A stretch of 64,000 nucleotides of DNA, from assembly GCF_000215955.2 (NCBI RefSeq), contig NZ_AFNV02000018.1, forward strand, positions 31,102-95,101, given 5' to 3'. Position numbers and translations under genes: made by a program. Below the pieces are notes generated by a model that worked only from the letters and a program-made list of their open reading frames with translations, did no database searches and was not told the origin of the DNA. This DNA comes from Salinisphaera shabanensis E1L3A (GTDB lineage: Bacteria > Pseudomonadota > Gammaproteobacteria > Nevskiales > Salinisphaeraceae). Of this stretch, positions 1 through 8,430 are shown one piece after another; position 1 is the first letter of the stretch, and the number at the start of each line of letters is the position of its first letter.

Positions 1-670
1 AGGCGACATACGCGAGCTTCGTACCATCCGGAGACCAGGCCGGCGACATGATCGGGTCACGGGACGAATATACCGTGGCCGGGTTGTTGCCATCGTAATC
101 CGACACGATCAGGCGATAGCGTAGCGCGCCGTTTTCCTTCGCCATCGTGATGTAGGCGATACGCGACAGGAAATAGCCTTTTTCGCCGACGAACTTCTCG
201 TAAATGAGGTTCGCCACGGTGTGGGCTGCGTCGCGCAGTTCGTTACGGCCGGCGTTGATCTGGAAGCTGGCGATCGAACGGCCCTGGTAGACGTCTAGAA
301 GATCGAAGGTGATTCGATAACCGCCCTGCCCGTTGGCAGCCGCCGAGCCGACCACGAGGTTATCCACCGACGAACTGCGCCAGGTCTGATAGTTGACTTC
401 GTTCGCATTCGTTGGCTTTTCGGCCATGTTGCGGCGCTCAGTCACGTCGAATAGGCCGGTGGACTCGAGATCGTCGCTGGCGACTTGGGCAACGTCGACC
501 GGTAGCGCGGCGCCGCTGTTGCCGAAAGGCGCAATCGCGATCGGGATGGCGCTCTGCGAGCTGTCGGTGATGTCCACTTGTAGCGCGGCCTGGGCAGGCG
601 TTGCCACAGCCATTGTCATCGCAATCAGCGCGGTCAAGGCCGCGTAGGTTCTAACGAGAGTTTTTTTCAT
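1..670 (-). CDS. tolB: Tol-Pal system protein TolB, N-terminal part (runs off the window)
   Basis: This is the periplasmic beta-propeller component of the Tol-Pal system, which links Pal and TolA and supports outer-membrane integrity and cell division. The frame starts with an ATG at 670 that overlaps the tolA stop (ATGA) and stays open to base 1, giving about 223 residues. The protein opens MKKTLVRTY and has a Sec signal peptide ending at about AQA (residue 28). A TolB N-terminal domain follows (PIAIAPFGNSG, DLESTGLF). The first propeller repeat begins near the window edge (SPAWSPDGTKLAYVA), which is the classic TolB repeat signature. The C-terminal propeller lies outside the window. It is the last visible gene of ybgC-tolQ-tolR-tolA-tolB. 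Confidence 0.95.
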   Translation of the reverse strand, partial: MKKTLVRTYAALTALIAMTMAVATPAQAALQVDITDSSQSAIPIAIAPFGNSGAALPVDVAQVASDDLESTGLFDVTERRNMAEKPTNANEVNYQTWRSSSVDNLVVGSAAANGQGGYRITFDLLDVYQGRSIASFQINAGRNELRDAAHTVANLIYEKFVGEKGYFLSRIAYITMAKENGALRYRLIVSDYDGNNPATVYSSRDPIMSPAWSPDGTKLAYVA

Positions 671-1770
671 TGATCCGGCTCGAAATTGAACTCGATTTCA
701 GAAGAGAAGACGCTGTCGGAGGGCGCACGCGGCAGCGGGTCGGACTTGCGAATCGCCTGTTCGACCGAGCGGTCGACCGCAGCGCTGCCACAAGACCCGA
801 GTAGGCGGAAACCGGTGATCTGGCCGCCGGGCAACTGCTTTACCCGTACTTTACAGGAAATATTGCGCGCGCCCGGGGGGCGCAACCAGTTTGCCTCCAC
901 GCGGTCCTTGATCGCTTGAATATACGCGCCCAGCGCCTGCGAATTCGCGGCGTTCCGACGACCGGCGGCTTCCTGTTGCATGGCTTCGCGCATCGATGCC
1001 TCCCGCGCTGCCTGTTCGGCCGCCGCACGGCGCTGAGCCTCTGCCCGCGCCTTGCGCGCCGCTTCTTCCCGCGCCTGTTTCGCGGCTTCGGCTTTGCGTT
1101 GCTCGGCTTCGCGCTGTGCTTGAGCCTTCGCCTCGCGGGCCGCTTCGGCCTTTGCCTGTTTTTCCGCCTCGGCTTTCTTGCGGGCGGCTTCCGCTTCGGC
1201 CTTGCGTTGTGCTTCAGCTCTGGCTTGTGCTGCCGCTTCGGCTTGCGCTTTCTTCTCAGCCTCCGCCTTGGCTTTGGCTTTACGCGCTGCTTCGGCCTTG
1301 GCTTTTTCAGCCGCCTCTGCCTCGGCTTTTCGTTTGGCCTCGGCTTCAGCCTTGGCCTTGCGTTGTGCCTCGGCTTTTTCACGCGCGGCTTCGGCGGCGG
1401 CTTCTTTCGCCTCACGTGCCGCTTCGGCCTTTTCATCCGCGGCTTTCTGAGCAGCCGCCTCCTTTGCGGCCTGTGCTTTTTCGGCGGCTGCTTTCTCGGC
1501 CGCCGCTTTCTGCGCAGCCTTGTCCTCTTCCGGCTCTGGCTCGGCGGGCTCGGATTCAGGCGCTGCCGCCGGTGATACCGGGTCCGGCATATCAGTACTG
1601 ACCGAATCGGGGTTCACAACGGAGGCGTTAACAATCTTCTGGCCGTGATTACCCCGCGACGCTGCGTCGGTGACGAAATTCACGCCCACGATCAGCGCTA
1701 ACGCAATCAGTACGTGCAGGCCGATCGCGAGGAAGACCGAACGCCAGTTCTCCGCGAATTTTTCCCACAT
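667..1770 (-). CDS. tolA: Cell envelope integrity protein TolA
   Basis: TolA is the inner-membrane protein that spans the periplasm and couples the TolQR proton-motive-force motor to TolB and Pal. It has 367 residues: one N-terminal transmembrane helix (about 13-32, VFLAIGLHVLIALALIVGV), then a long helical domain of Ala/Lys/Glu/Arg repeats (about 80-265, many AEA-K units). A C-terminal globular domain carries the family features YIQAIKDRVEANW, a conserved Cys pair (ISCKV and LLGSCGSAA) and the ending FEPDQ. The start lies 2 bases after the tolR stop and the stop overlaps the tolB start. The repetitive middle explains the high-scoring opposite-strand ORFs at 916-1601, which are shadows. Confidence 0.95.
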   Translation of the reverse strand: MWEKFAENWRSVFLAIGLHVLIALALIVGVNFVTDAASRGNHGQKIVNASVVNPDSVSTDMPDPVSPAAAPESEPAEPEPEEDKAAQKAAAEKAAAEKAQAAKEAAAQKAADEKAEAAREAKEAAAEAAREKAEAQRKAKAEAEAKRKAEAEAAEKAKAEAARKAKAKAEAEKKAQAEAAAQARAEAQRKAEAEAARKKAEAEKQAKAEAAREAKAQAQREAEQRKAEAAKQAREEAARKARAEAQRRAAAEQAAREASMREAMQQEAAGRRNAANSQALGAYIQAIKDRVEANWLRPPGARNISCKVRVKQLPGGQITGFRLLGSCGSAAVDRSVEQAIRKSDPLPRAPSDSVFSSEIEFNFEPDQ

Positions 1771-1772
1771 CG

Positions 1773-2210
1773 TCAGCGGTCGTCCTCACTGTCGTCGATG
1801 TTATCGGTCAACAAACCCACCTGTTCGGCGCCGGCACGTTGAAGCATGACCATACCGCGCACGACATTGGCGTAGCTACCGGAGCCGTCGCCCTTAACCG
1901 CAACCGGCGCATCCGGGCGCTCACGAATCACACGCGAGGCGATATCGGTGACCTCGTCGCCGGCCAACGGCTGATCGGGGTTCGCGCCCACGTTGAGATA
2001 AAGCTCGCCATCACGCGTGACCGACAACACGATGGGGTCGTTATCTTCGGTATCCAGCACTTGCGCGGACGCGTCGGGCAGATCGACGTCGACGCCGGTT
2101 GTCAGCAGCGGCGCGGTCACCATGAAGATAATCAGCAGCACGAGCATGACGTCGATATACGGTACGACGTTGATCTCGCTGGCCAGCCGACGTTTTCCTC
2201 GAATAGACAT
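1773..2210 (-). CDS. tolR: Tol-Pal motor subunit TolR
   Basis: TolR is an ExbD/TolR-family inner-membrane protein that forms the proton channel with TolQ. It has 145 residues with one N-terminal transmembrane helix carrying the essential Asp (NVVPYIDVMLVLLIIFMV, Asp at about residue 19). A periplasmic domain follows with the family's DLPDA stretch and a C-terminal amphipathic region. The stop is 2 bases before tolA and the start lies about 29 bases after tolQ, which fits one operon. Confidence 0.95.
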   Translation of the reverse strand: MSIRGKRRLASEINVVPYIDVMLVLLIIFMVTAPLLTTGVDVDLPDASAQVLDTEDNDPIVLSVTRDGELYLNVGANPDQPLAGDEVTDIASRVIRERPDAPVAVKGDGSGSYANVVRGMVMLQRAGAEQVGLLTDNIDDSEDDR

Positions 2211-2239
2211 ATTCAGTTATTCCGAAAACAGGCGACAGC

Positions 2240-2995
2240 TTAAAGTTCTGGCGGGGTGCGCGTCGGCTCGGGCGCCGGACGTGGCTTTTCAGGTGCTGCG
2301 CGCTGGGTCGGTGTGGCCGAATTCATGCCGCGCTCGACGATGCCGGACATCTCTTCCATGAACGTCTGGAAGCGATTTTCGATGAAATCGACCTTATTGC
2401 TGAAGAAGTTGTAGGCCACGACCGCGGGGATTGCCGCGAACAGACCCATGGCTGTTGCAATGAGCGCTTCGGCAATACCCGGTGCGACCATCGACAGGCT
2501 GGCCTGCTTGACGTTACCCAGGGCGATAAACGCACTCATGATGCCCCAAACGGTGCCGAACAACCCCACGTAGGGGCTGATCGAACCTACCGTGGCCAGC
2601 ATGGCCAGACCGCGTTCGAGACGCTCCAGCTCACGCGAAAGCGCCACGCGCATGGCCCGCTGTACCGACGGCACGATCTCCTGCGGCGTGGCATGGCCGG
2701 CGTTGCGTTGCCGGCGCAGTTCGTCATAGCCATTCTTGAACAGCGACGGCATGCCGCGACTGGTATCGGCCTGAGCCTGGGTCTCGGCGTAGATGTCCTT
2801 GAGGTTCCCGCCTGACCAAAAGCGGTCTTCAAACCACTCCATGTCGTTCTGAGTCTGGCTGAGCAGACGTCGTTTGCTGAAGATGACGATCCAGGAGGCA
2901 ACGGATGCCAACAACAACGCCAACATGACGAGTTTGACGAGCAGGCTTGCCTGCATGACCAGTCCCCACAGGGACATGTCCGTCGCAACGTTCAT
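2240..2995 (-). CDS. tolQ: Tol-Pal motor subunit TolQ
   Basis: TolQ is the MotA/TolQ/ExbB-family proton channel subunit energising TolA. The chosen start ([13 protein letters not shown]) is at 2995, because an AAGGAG Shine-Dalgarno lies six bases upstream and the ATG overlaps the ybgC stop (ATGA). An in-frame extension to 3058 would run into ybgC. The result is 251 residues with three membrane helices: near the N-terminus (LVKLVMLALLLASVASWIVI), in the middle (ISPYVGLFGTVWGIMSAFI) and after it (ATAMGLFAAIPAVVAYNFF). A Pro-rich tail ends the protein. Confidence 0.95.
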   Translation of the reverse strand: MNVATDMSLWGLVMQASLLVKLVMLALLLASVASWIVIFSKRRLLSQTQNDMEWFEDRFWSGGNLKDIYAETQAQADTSRGMPSLFKNGYDELRRQRNAGHATPQEIVPSVQRAMRVALSRELERLERGLAMLATVGSISPYVGLFGTVWGIMSAFIALGNVKQASLSMVAPGIAEALIATAMGLFAAIPAVVAYNFFSNKVDFIENRFQTFMEEMSGIVERGMNSATPTQRAAPEKPRPAPEPTRTPPEL

Positions 2996-3408
2996 TGCAT
3001 CTCCTTTTGCAAAAATTCCGGCACTGCGCAGGGCCGGAAATCGTGGATTCTGACACACGCCACAGTGAATCGTGCCTGAATAAGCAGACTATTTTTACAA
3101 TGAATGGTCTGCTCGAAAATGATGCGTGCACGACGCCGTTCCGCTACGCGGGTTACGACCTCGATCTCGTCGTCCAGTCGGGCCGGTGCCTTGAACTGCA
3201 GATTGGCATCCGCCAGCGTGAACACGATACCGAACTGCTCTGCGAGGGCGGTATGACTGTGCCCGTGAGCCTCGAGCCAACAGGTGCGCGCGCGTTCCAG
3301 ATACTTCAGATAGTTGGCGTGATAAACGACGCCGCTGGCATCCGTGTCTTCGTAGAACACACGCACGCGATAGGTCGTCTCTTCTTGAGTGGTGCCCGTT
3401 TCAGACAT
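2992..3408 (-). CDS. ybgC: Tol-Pal-associated acyl-CoA thioesterase YbgC
   Basis: YbgC is a hot-dog-fold 4-hydroxybenzoyl-CoA thioesterase-family enzyme of 138 residues. The signature [20 protein letters not shown] (about 19-38) holds the catalytic Asp and the family His-Ala-Asn-Tyr. In other bacteria it hydrolyses acyl-CoA or acyl-ACP and is tied to phospholipid metabolism at the Tol complex. It overlaps ruvB by 8 bases upstream and tolQ by 4 bases downstream, so the Ruv and Tol genes appear to be one transcription unit. Confidence 0.93.
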   Translation of the reverse strand: MSETGTTQEETTYRVRVFYEDTDASGVVYHANYLKYLERARTCWLEAHGHSHTALAEQFGIVFTLADANLQFKAPARLDDEIEVVTRVAERRRARIIFEQTIHCKNSLLIQARFTVACVRIHDFRPCAVPEFLQKEMQ

Positions 3409-4456
3409 CGGTTGGCGGATCGGTGAACAGGTCTGCGGCAGCTGGCGCGCGTGGGGCCGGCTGCGGCAGACCGAAATGGCGATAACTGGCCTGGGTCGCC
3501 AGACGACCGCGCGGCGTGCGCATCATGAAACCTTGTTGAATGAGATAGGGTTCGATGACGTCCTCGATGGTCTCGCGTGCTTCGCCGATCGCAGCAGCCA
3601 GGCTTTCCACGCCTACCGGCCCACCGTCGAATTTTTCGATAAGAGCGCCGAGCAGCTTGCGATCCATAATATCGAAGCCGTTATCGTCGACTTTGAGCAT
3701 GTCCATCGCCTGACGCGCGACCGCGTGGCTGATGCGCCCGTCCGCGCGCACTTCGGCGTAGTCGCGTACCCGACGCAGCAGTCGGTTGGCCACGCGGGGG
3801 GTACCGCGTGCACGCCGTGCGATTTCCGCTGCCCCGGAATCGTCGATCGATACTTCGAGGATTGCCGCTGAACGCTCGACGATACTGGCGAGGTCCGTGT
3901 GCGAGTAGAACTCCAATCGTTGCGCGATGCCGAAGCGGTCGCGCAGTGGTGATGTCAGCGCGCCGGCACGCGTGGTCGCGCCCACCAACGTAAACGGCGG
4001 CAGATCAAGTTTGATCGAGCGTGCGGCCGGGCCTTCGCCGATCACGATATCGATCTGATAATCCTCGAGCGCCGGATAAAGCACTTCTTCGACGACCGGC
4101 GACAGCCGATGAATTTCATCGATGAACAGCACGTCGTTGGGCTCGAGATTGGTCAACAGCGCGGCCAGATCGCCCGGCCTTTCCAGCACCGGACCGGAGG
4201 TCTGGCGAAATCCGACCTGCATTTCGTTGGCGATCACGTGGGCGAGCGTGGTCTTGCCCAGCCCGGGCGGGCCGAAGATCAGGACATGATCGAGCGCTTC
4301 GCCGCGGGCGCGGGCTGCGCTGACGAAAATCTCCATCTGCTCACGCACGCTGGCCTGACCGATATATTCGGCCAATCCGCGTGGGCGCAGCGCGCGGTCG
4401 AAGCGCACCTCGTCGCCCTGGGCGCTCGCACCGATCAGGCGTTCGGGCTCTTCCAT
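3401..4456 (-). CDS. ruvB: Holliday junction branch migration ATPase RuvB
   Basis: RuvB is the hexameric AAA+ motor that drives Holliday junction branch migration with RuvA. It has 351 residues, with the N-terminal [11 protein letters not shown] segment, Walker [13 protein letters not shown] (about 64-75), Walker [10 protein letters not shown], sensor region GATTRAG and the C-terminal winged helix ([10 protein letters not shown]). It starts one base after the ruvA stop. Length and motifs are normal for the family. Confidence 0.97.
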   Translation of the reverse strand: MEEPERLIGASAQGDEVRFDRALRPRGLAEYIGQASVREQMEIFVSAARARGEALDHVLIFGPPGLGKTTLAHVIANEMQVGFRQTSGPVLERPGDLAALLTNLEPNDVLFIDEIHRLSPVVEEVLYPALEDYQIDIVIGEGPAARSIKLDLPPFTLVGATTRAGALTSPLRDRFGIAQRLEFYSHTDLASIVERSAAILEVSIDDSGAAEIARRARGTPRVANRLLRRVRDYAEVRADGRISHAVARQAMDMLKVDDNGFDIMDRKLLGALIEKFDGGPVGVESLAAAIGEARETIEDVIEPYLIQQGFMMRTPRGRLATQASYRHFGLPQPAPRAPAAADLFTDPPTDV

Positions 4457-4457
4457 A

Positions 4458-5081
4458 TCAGCGCACTGCCCGGCGCAGCGCTTCTCGAATGAGCGCTTCG
4501 CTATCCAGGCCTTCGGCGTCGATGCCCTTGAGCAGTCGATCCGATTCCGCGGGTTTGTAGCCGAGCGAGGTCAACGCCTGACGTGCCACCGCCTGTGCAT
4601 CATTGGCTGGTGCGTTATTTTCAGATGCCGGCGCCAGCGCCGGTGCAAGCGCGCTGCCCGAGAGTTTGTCGCGCATTTCCACCAGCAGTCGGGCTGCGGT
4701 CTTCTTGCCGACGCCGGGCAGGCCGGTGAGCCGTGCCGCATCGTCGGCTTCGATCGTAGCCACGAAATCGGCGACGCTCATGCCCGACAGTATGGTCAGT
4801 GCCAGCTTCGCACCGACGCCAGACACCTTGATCAGCTCGCGAAACAGGCTGCGCTCTTCGGCGGTGGCAAAGCCGTATAGCAGCATCGCATCTTCGCGCA
4901 CTACCATCTGGGTCAGCAGTGTTACTTCGCCATGACTTGCGTTGTCGCCGGGCCGCCGGCCTTCGCCGAGCGCGAAAAATGTCGATAGCGGCGCTTCGAC
5001 CTCGTAACCGACACCGCCCACGTCGATAACCAGACGGGGCGGCTGCTTTTCGATGATGCGTCCGCGTAGTTGTCCAATCAT
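4458..5081 (-). CDS. ruvA: Holliday junction DNA-binding protein RuvA
   Basis: RuvA is the tetrameric junction-recognition subunit that loads RuvB. It has 207 residues: an N-terminal OB-fold ([28 protein letters not shown]), tandem helix-hairpin-helix motifs ([13 protein letters not shown] and [13 protein letters not shown]), an Ala-rich flexible linker and a C-terminal domain III that contacts RuvB ([10 protein letters not shown]). The ATG overlaps the ruvC stop. Confidence 0.96.
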   Translation of the reverse strand: MIGQLRGRIIEKQPPRLVIDVGGVGYEVEAPLSTFFALGEGRRPGDNASHGEVTLLTQMVVREDAMLLYGFATAEERSLFRELIKVSGVGAKLALTILSGMSVADFVATIEADDAARLTGLPGVGKKTAARLLVEMRDKLSGSALAPALAPASENNAPANDAQAVARQALTSLGYKPAESDRLLKGIDAEGLDSEALIREALRRAVR

Positions 5082-5590
5082 GCTCGGCGGCCCGTTGTGC
5101 TGGCAGCGATCTTCATGCGAGCTGCACTGCGGCTATGGTGGATATGGCATACCGCAACGCCGGCCGCATCTGCGGCATCGGCTTGCAGCGGCGTCGTTAC
5201 GCCCAGCAACATGCGAACCATATGCTGGATCTGGGTCTTGTCTGCATGACCGCGACCCACGATCGCCTGTTTGATCTGAGTCGGCGTATATTCGGATACG
5301 GGCAGGCCTTTGGCCGCGCCGGCACAGATCGCCGCTCCCCGAGCTTGTCCGAGTTTGAGAGCGCTCGACGCATTGCGGGAAACGAACACGTCTTCGATGG
5401 CCATTTCATCCGGCCGATATTGCTCGATGATTTCGCTCAAGCGTTCGAAGATCAGGCCGAGGCGCACCGCAAACGCGGCGCGCGGCAAACGGATACAGTC
5501 GATGATGATCGAGCGCGGCAGCGCGCCTGCCTCGACCACGGCAAAGCCTGTCACCGTGGAGCCCGGATCGATACCCAGAATACGTGCCAT
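5078..5590 (-). CDS. ruvC: Crossover junction endodeoxyribonuclease RuvC
   Basis: RuvC is the Holliday junction resolvase of the RuvABC complex. The start at 5590 (MARILGIDPGSTVTG) is chosen because it gives the usual length (170 residues) and the canonical N-terminus. A longer reading frame to 5773 would overlap yebC. Acidic active-site residues are visible: Asp in GIDPGS, Glu in MAIEDVF and the paired Asp in QADAADAAGVA. It follows yebC by 7 bases, so yebC-ruvC-ruvA-ruvB-ybgC-tol is contiguous. Confidence 0.95.
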   Translation of the reverse strand: MARILGIDPGSTVTGFAVVEAGALPRSIIIDCIRLPRAAFAVRLGLIFERLSEIIEQYRPDEMAIEDVFVSRNASSALKLGQARGAAICAGAAKGLPVSEYTPTQIKQAIVGRGHADKTQIQHMVRMLLGVTTPLQADAADAAGVAVCHIHHSRSAARMKIAASTTGRRA

Positions 5591-5597
5591 GCCGCCG

Positions 5598-6347
5598 TCA
5601 GGCCGGCGCGCCGGACAGGGTTTCTTCGTCGAGCTCGACGTTGCTATAGACGTTCTGTACGTCATCGAGATCTTCGAGCGCATCGAGCAGCTTGAGGCAG
5701 CTTTGGGCGTCTTCGCCCTGCAGTTCGACCGTGGTGGCAGGACGCATGGTGACATCGCCCGCATCCGGCGCAAACCCGGCTGCTTCGACCGCCGCCTTCA
5801 CCGTGTTGTAGTCGTCCGGCGCGGTCAGTACATCGAAGGAACCGTCTTCGTACTCGACGAGATCCTCCGCGCCCGCATCGAGCGCCGGGGCAAGCACGTC
5901 TTCGTCGTCGTTATCCGGGCCGTAGGTCAATACGCCCTTGCGATCGAACAGATAAGCTACCGAGCCATCGGCGCCCAAATTGCCGCCATTGCGATTGAAC
6001 GTATAGCGCACCTCGGAGACCGTACGGTTCTTGTTGTCGGTCATGCAGTCGACCATGATCGCCACGCCGTTGGGGCCGTAGCCCTCGTAACGAATTTCTT
6101 CGTAGTTGTCAGCCTGACCGTCGCCCGTGCCGCGTTTGACGGCCCGTTCGATATTGTCCTTGGGCATGTTGGCAGCCAACGCCTTGTCCCAGGCCAGCCG
6201 CAGTCGCGGATTATCGTTCGGATCGCCGCCACCCATACGGGCTGCGACCGTGATTTCACGAATGATCTTGGTAAAGACCTTACCGCGCTTTTTGTCCTGG
6301 GCGTTCTTGCGGTGCTGAATATTCGCCCATTTACTATGGCCTGCCAT
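5598..6347 (-). CDS. yebC: YebC/PmpR-family transcriptional or translational regulator
   Basis: The TACO1/YebC family binds nucleic acids and has been linked to transcription regulation and to relief of ribosome stalling. The start at 6347 (MAGHSKWANIQHRKNAQDKK) is the universal YebC N-terminus, preceded by GAGG. The longer frame from 6443 lacks support. It has 249 residues with the RMGGGDPNDNPRLR and GYGPNGVAIMVDC motifs. It is the first gene of the yebC-ruvCAB-tol cluster; an extended -10 is seen upstream. Confidence 0.94.
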   Translation of the reverse strand: MAGHSKWANIQHRKNAQDKKRGKVFTKIIREITVAARMGGGDPNDNPRLRLAWDKALAANMPKDNIERAVKRGTGDGQADNYEEIRYEGYGPNGVAIMVDCMTDNKNRTVSEVRYTFNRNGGNLGADGSVAYLFDRKGVLTYGPDNDDEDVLAPALDAGAEDLVEYEDGSFDVLTAPDDYNTVKAAVEAAGFAPDAGDVTMRPATTVELQGEDAQSCLKLLDALEDLDDVQNVYSNVELDEETLSGAPA

Positions 6348-6381
6348 AAAGCCTCTTCGTTGCGCTGCAAACCGTTCGGGG

Positions 6382-6390
6382 ATTCTACCA
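6382..6390 (-). promoter_or_regulatory. Possible extended -10 promoter for yebC-ruv-tol
   Basis: On the minus strand the bases read TGGTAGAAT, a TGn extended -10 with a one-mismatch TATAAT, 35 bases before the yebC start. No convincing -35 hexamer is present. It is the only promoter-like element seen between kup and yebC. Confidence 0.35.
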
Positions 6391-6420
6391 GCCGCAGAAC
6401 GCAGCCGGCGTGTTACTACA

Positions 6421-6440
6421 CGGCGCGCTTTCGCACGCCG
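6421..6440 (-). terminator. GC-rich hairpin just after kup, possible terminator
   Basis: An 8-bp stem (CGGCGTGC with GCGCGCCG, one G-T pair) closed by a GAAA tetraloop lies 6 bases after the kup stop. It lacks a following T-tract, so an intrinsic terminator is uncertain. Confidence 0.35.
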
Positions 6441-6446
6441 CACTGA

Positions 6447-8423
6447 TCAGATCTCGATCTGGATACCCAACTCGACCACACGCTCGGGCGGGATTCGATA
6501 ATAAGAGGTCGCGCGCGTGGCGTTGAGCGCCATGAAGGCGAACATATGCTCGCGCCAGACCATCATGCCCGGCACTTCGCTGGTGGGTATGAGCGACTCT
6601 CGGCCCACATAGACCGTGGTCTGGTCGAGATCCACCTCAAGACCGAATTCACCCGCAAAACGCAGTGCGACCGGCACATTGCTCGCCTGCATGAAACCGT
6701 AGTACACCTGCACGCGATAGACACCGTGGCCGAGATCATCGATCTTGAGACGGTCGGCTGCGGGAACACGCGGCACATCGAGCGTGTTGACGGTGAGCAG
6801 AATCACCTGCTCATGCAGAACGCGGTTATGGCGCAGATGATGCAGTAACATCGGCGGCGTCTTGCTCGTCGCCTCGGTCATGAAGACGGCCGTGCCGTCG
6901 ATACGCATCGGCAGTTGGTCGAGTGATTCGATGAACTCGTCGAGCGGTTCCGTATCACTCTGCAGCTGGCGACCGACAAGCTCGCGTCCGCGCCGCCAGG
7001 TACCCATGATGAAAAAGATCACACCGGCCACGAGCAGCGGATACCAGCCGCCATCCGGCACCTTGAACATATTCGCGCCGAGAAACGCGAGATCGACGAT
7101 AAGAAGGGCCACGGCGATGGCACCGGCGGTGCGCGGGAACCAGCCCCAACGATAAGCGACGAAGAACGCCAGAATGGTCGTGATCACCATATCCATGGAG
7201 ACGGCTACGCCATAGGCTGCGGCGAGATTACTCGACGAACGAAACCCCAGGACCAGGCCGATGGTTGCAAACATCAGAATCCAGTTCATGAACGGGATAT
7301 AAACCTGCCCGTACGATTCGTGTGATGTCTGAACGATATTCAGGCGCGGTAGTTGGCCGAGTTGTACGGCTTGTCGGGTCAGCGAGAACACCCCGGAAAT
7401 CACTGCCTGCGATGCGATCACGGTCGCCAGCGTGGCCAGGCCCACCACAGGATAAAGCGCCCAATCCGGCGCCATCTGATAAAACGGCTGCGTGATGTCC
7501 GCGTTTTCCAGCATCATCGCGCCCTGGCCGAAATAGTTCAGTAGCAATGCCGGCAGCACGAGGAAAAACCACGCCAGGCGAATAGGTGCGAGACCGAAGT
7601 GGCCCATATCCGCGTATAACGCCTCGCCGCCGGTTACCACCAAAAAGACCGTGCCCAGCACCAGAAATCCGGCGAGACCGTTGTCCGCGAAGAAGCTGAT
7701 CGCGTACGTCGGGTTGATGGCCGCAAAAACCGACGGGTGATGAATGATGCCGTTAATGCCGAGCAAACCCAGCACGACGAACCAGACCATCATGACGGGG
7801 CCGAACAGCGATCCCACCGCCGCCGTGCCGCGTTTCTGGATCAGGAACAGACCGATGAGAATCGCGATCGTTATCGGCACGATATACGGCTTGAATGCCG
7901 GGGTGGCGACTTCGAGCCCTTCGATTGCGCTCAATACCGAAATGGCGGGCGTAATCGTGCCGTCACCGTACAAAAGCGCTGCGCCGAACAAGCCCAGCAA
8001 CATCAGAATGTAACGGCGGCTTTTCTTTTCGGTCTTCCAGGGATTGAGCAAGGCGACGAGGGCGATAATGCCGCCCTCGCCGTTGTTGCTCGCGCGCATC
8101 ACCACGGCCAGGTACTTGATCGAGATCACGATGATCAACGACCAGAACAGCAGCGACAGTACGCCGAAAATATTGGCCGGCACAACGGAAATGCCGTCAT
8201 GCGAATAGAATGCTTCACGCAAGGCATAAATCGGGCTTGTGCCGATATCGCCATATACGATGCCGAGGGCGGCAAGGCATAGGAACGGCAACGACTGATG
8301 GCTTTTGCCATTGTCATCGTTGCCGCCGTTGTGCTGACCGTCGTCTGCCGAGGGGTCAGTCCGCTCGTCCGCGCCGTTCTTGCTACCTTTTGCTAACGAG
8401 CGGTCTTCTTCCTCGCCGGCCAT
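6447..8423 (-). CDS. kup: Low-affinity potassium transporter Kup
   Basis: This is a KUP/HAK/KT-family potassium:proton symporter of the inner membrane, 658 residues long. An unusually hydrophilic N-terminus (about 1-40, rich in Asp, Gly and Asn) precedes the hydrophobic core. The family signature ALGIVYGDIGTSPIYALREAF (about 52-72) opens twelve predicted helices. Further family stretches are NNGEGGIIALVALL, LYGDGTITPAISVLSAIEGL and GGEALYADMGHFG. A cytoplasmic C-terminal domain ends the protein. It is a likely osmoadaptation gene. Confidence 0.96.
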   Translation of the reverse strand: MAGEEEDRSLAKGSKNGADERTDPSADDGQHNGGNDDNGKSHQSLPFLCLAALGIVYGDIGTSPIYALREAFYSHDGISVVPANIFGVLSLLFWSLIIVISIKYLAVVMRASNNGEGGIIALVALLNPWKTEKKSRRYILMLLGLFGAALLYGDGTITPAISVLSAIEGLEVATPAFKPYIVPITIAILIGLFLIQKRGTAAVGSLFGPVMMVWFVVLGLLGINGIIHHPSVFAAINPTYAISFFADNGLAGFLVLGTVFLVVTGGEALYADMGHFGLAPIRLAWFFLVLPALLLNYFGQGAMMLENADITQPFYQMAPDWALYPVVGLATLATVIASQAVISGVFSLTRQAVQLGQLPRLNIVQTSHESYGQVYIPFMNWILMFATIGLVLGFRSSSNLAAAYGVAVSMDMVITTILAFFVAYRWGWFPRTAGAIAVALLIVDLAFLGANMFKVPDGGWYPLLVAGVIFFIMGTWRRGRELVGRQLQSDTEPLDEFIESLDQLPMRIDGTAVFMTEATSKTPPMLLHHLRHNRVLHEQVILLTVNTLDVPRVPAADRLKIDDLGHGVYRVQVYYGFMQASNVPVALRFAGEFGLEVDLDQTTVYVGRESLIPTSEVPGMMVWREHMFAFMALNATRATSYYRIPPERVVELGIQIEI

Positions 8424-8430
8424 TCAACGA

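Noticed and set aside
916..1601. Long plus-strand ORFs (up to 219 codons) across tolA
   Set aside because: They are antisense shadows of the Ala/Lys/Glu repeat region; the translations are Leu/Arg/Phe low-complexity and there is no Shine-Dalgarno.
5591..5773. N-terminal extension of RuvC
   Set aside because: It would add 61 residues unlike any RuvC and lies inside yebC; the MARILGIDPGS start is canonical.
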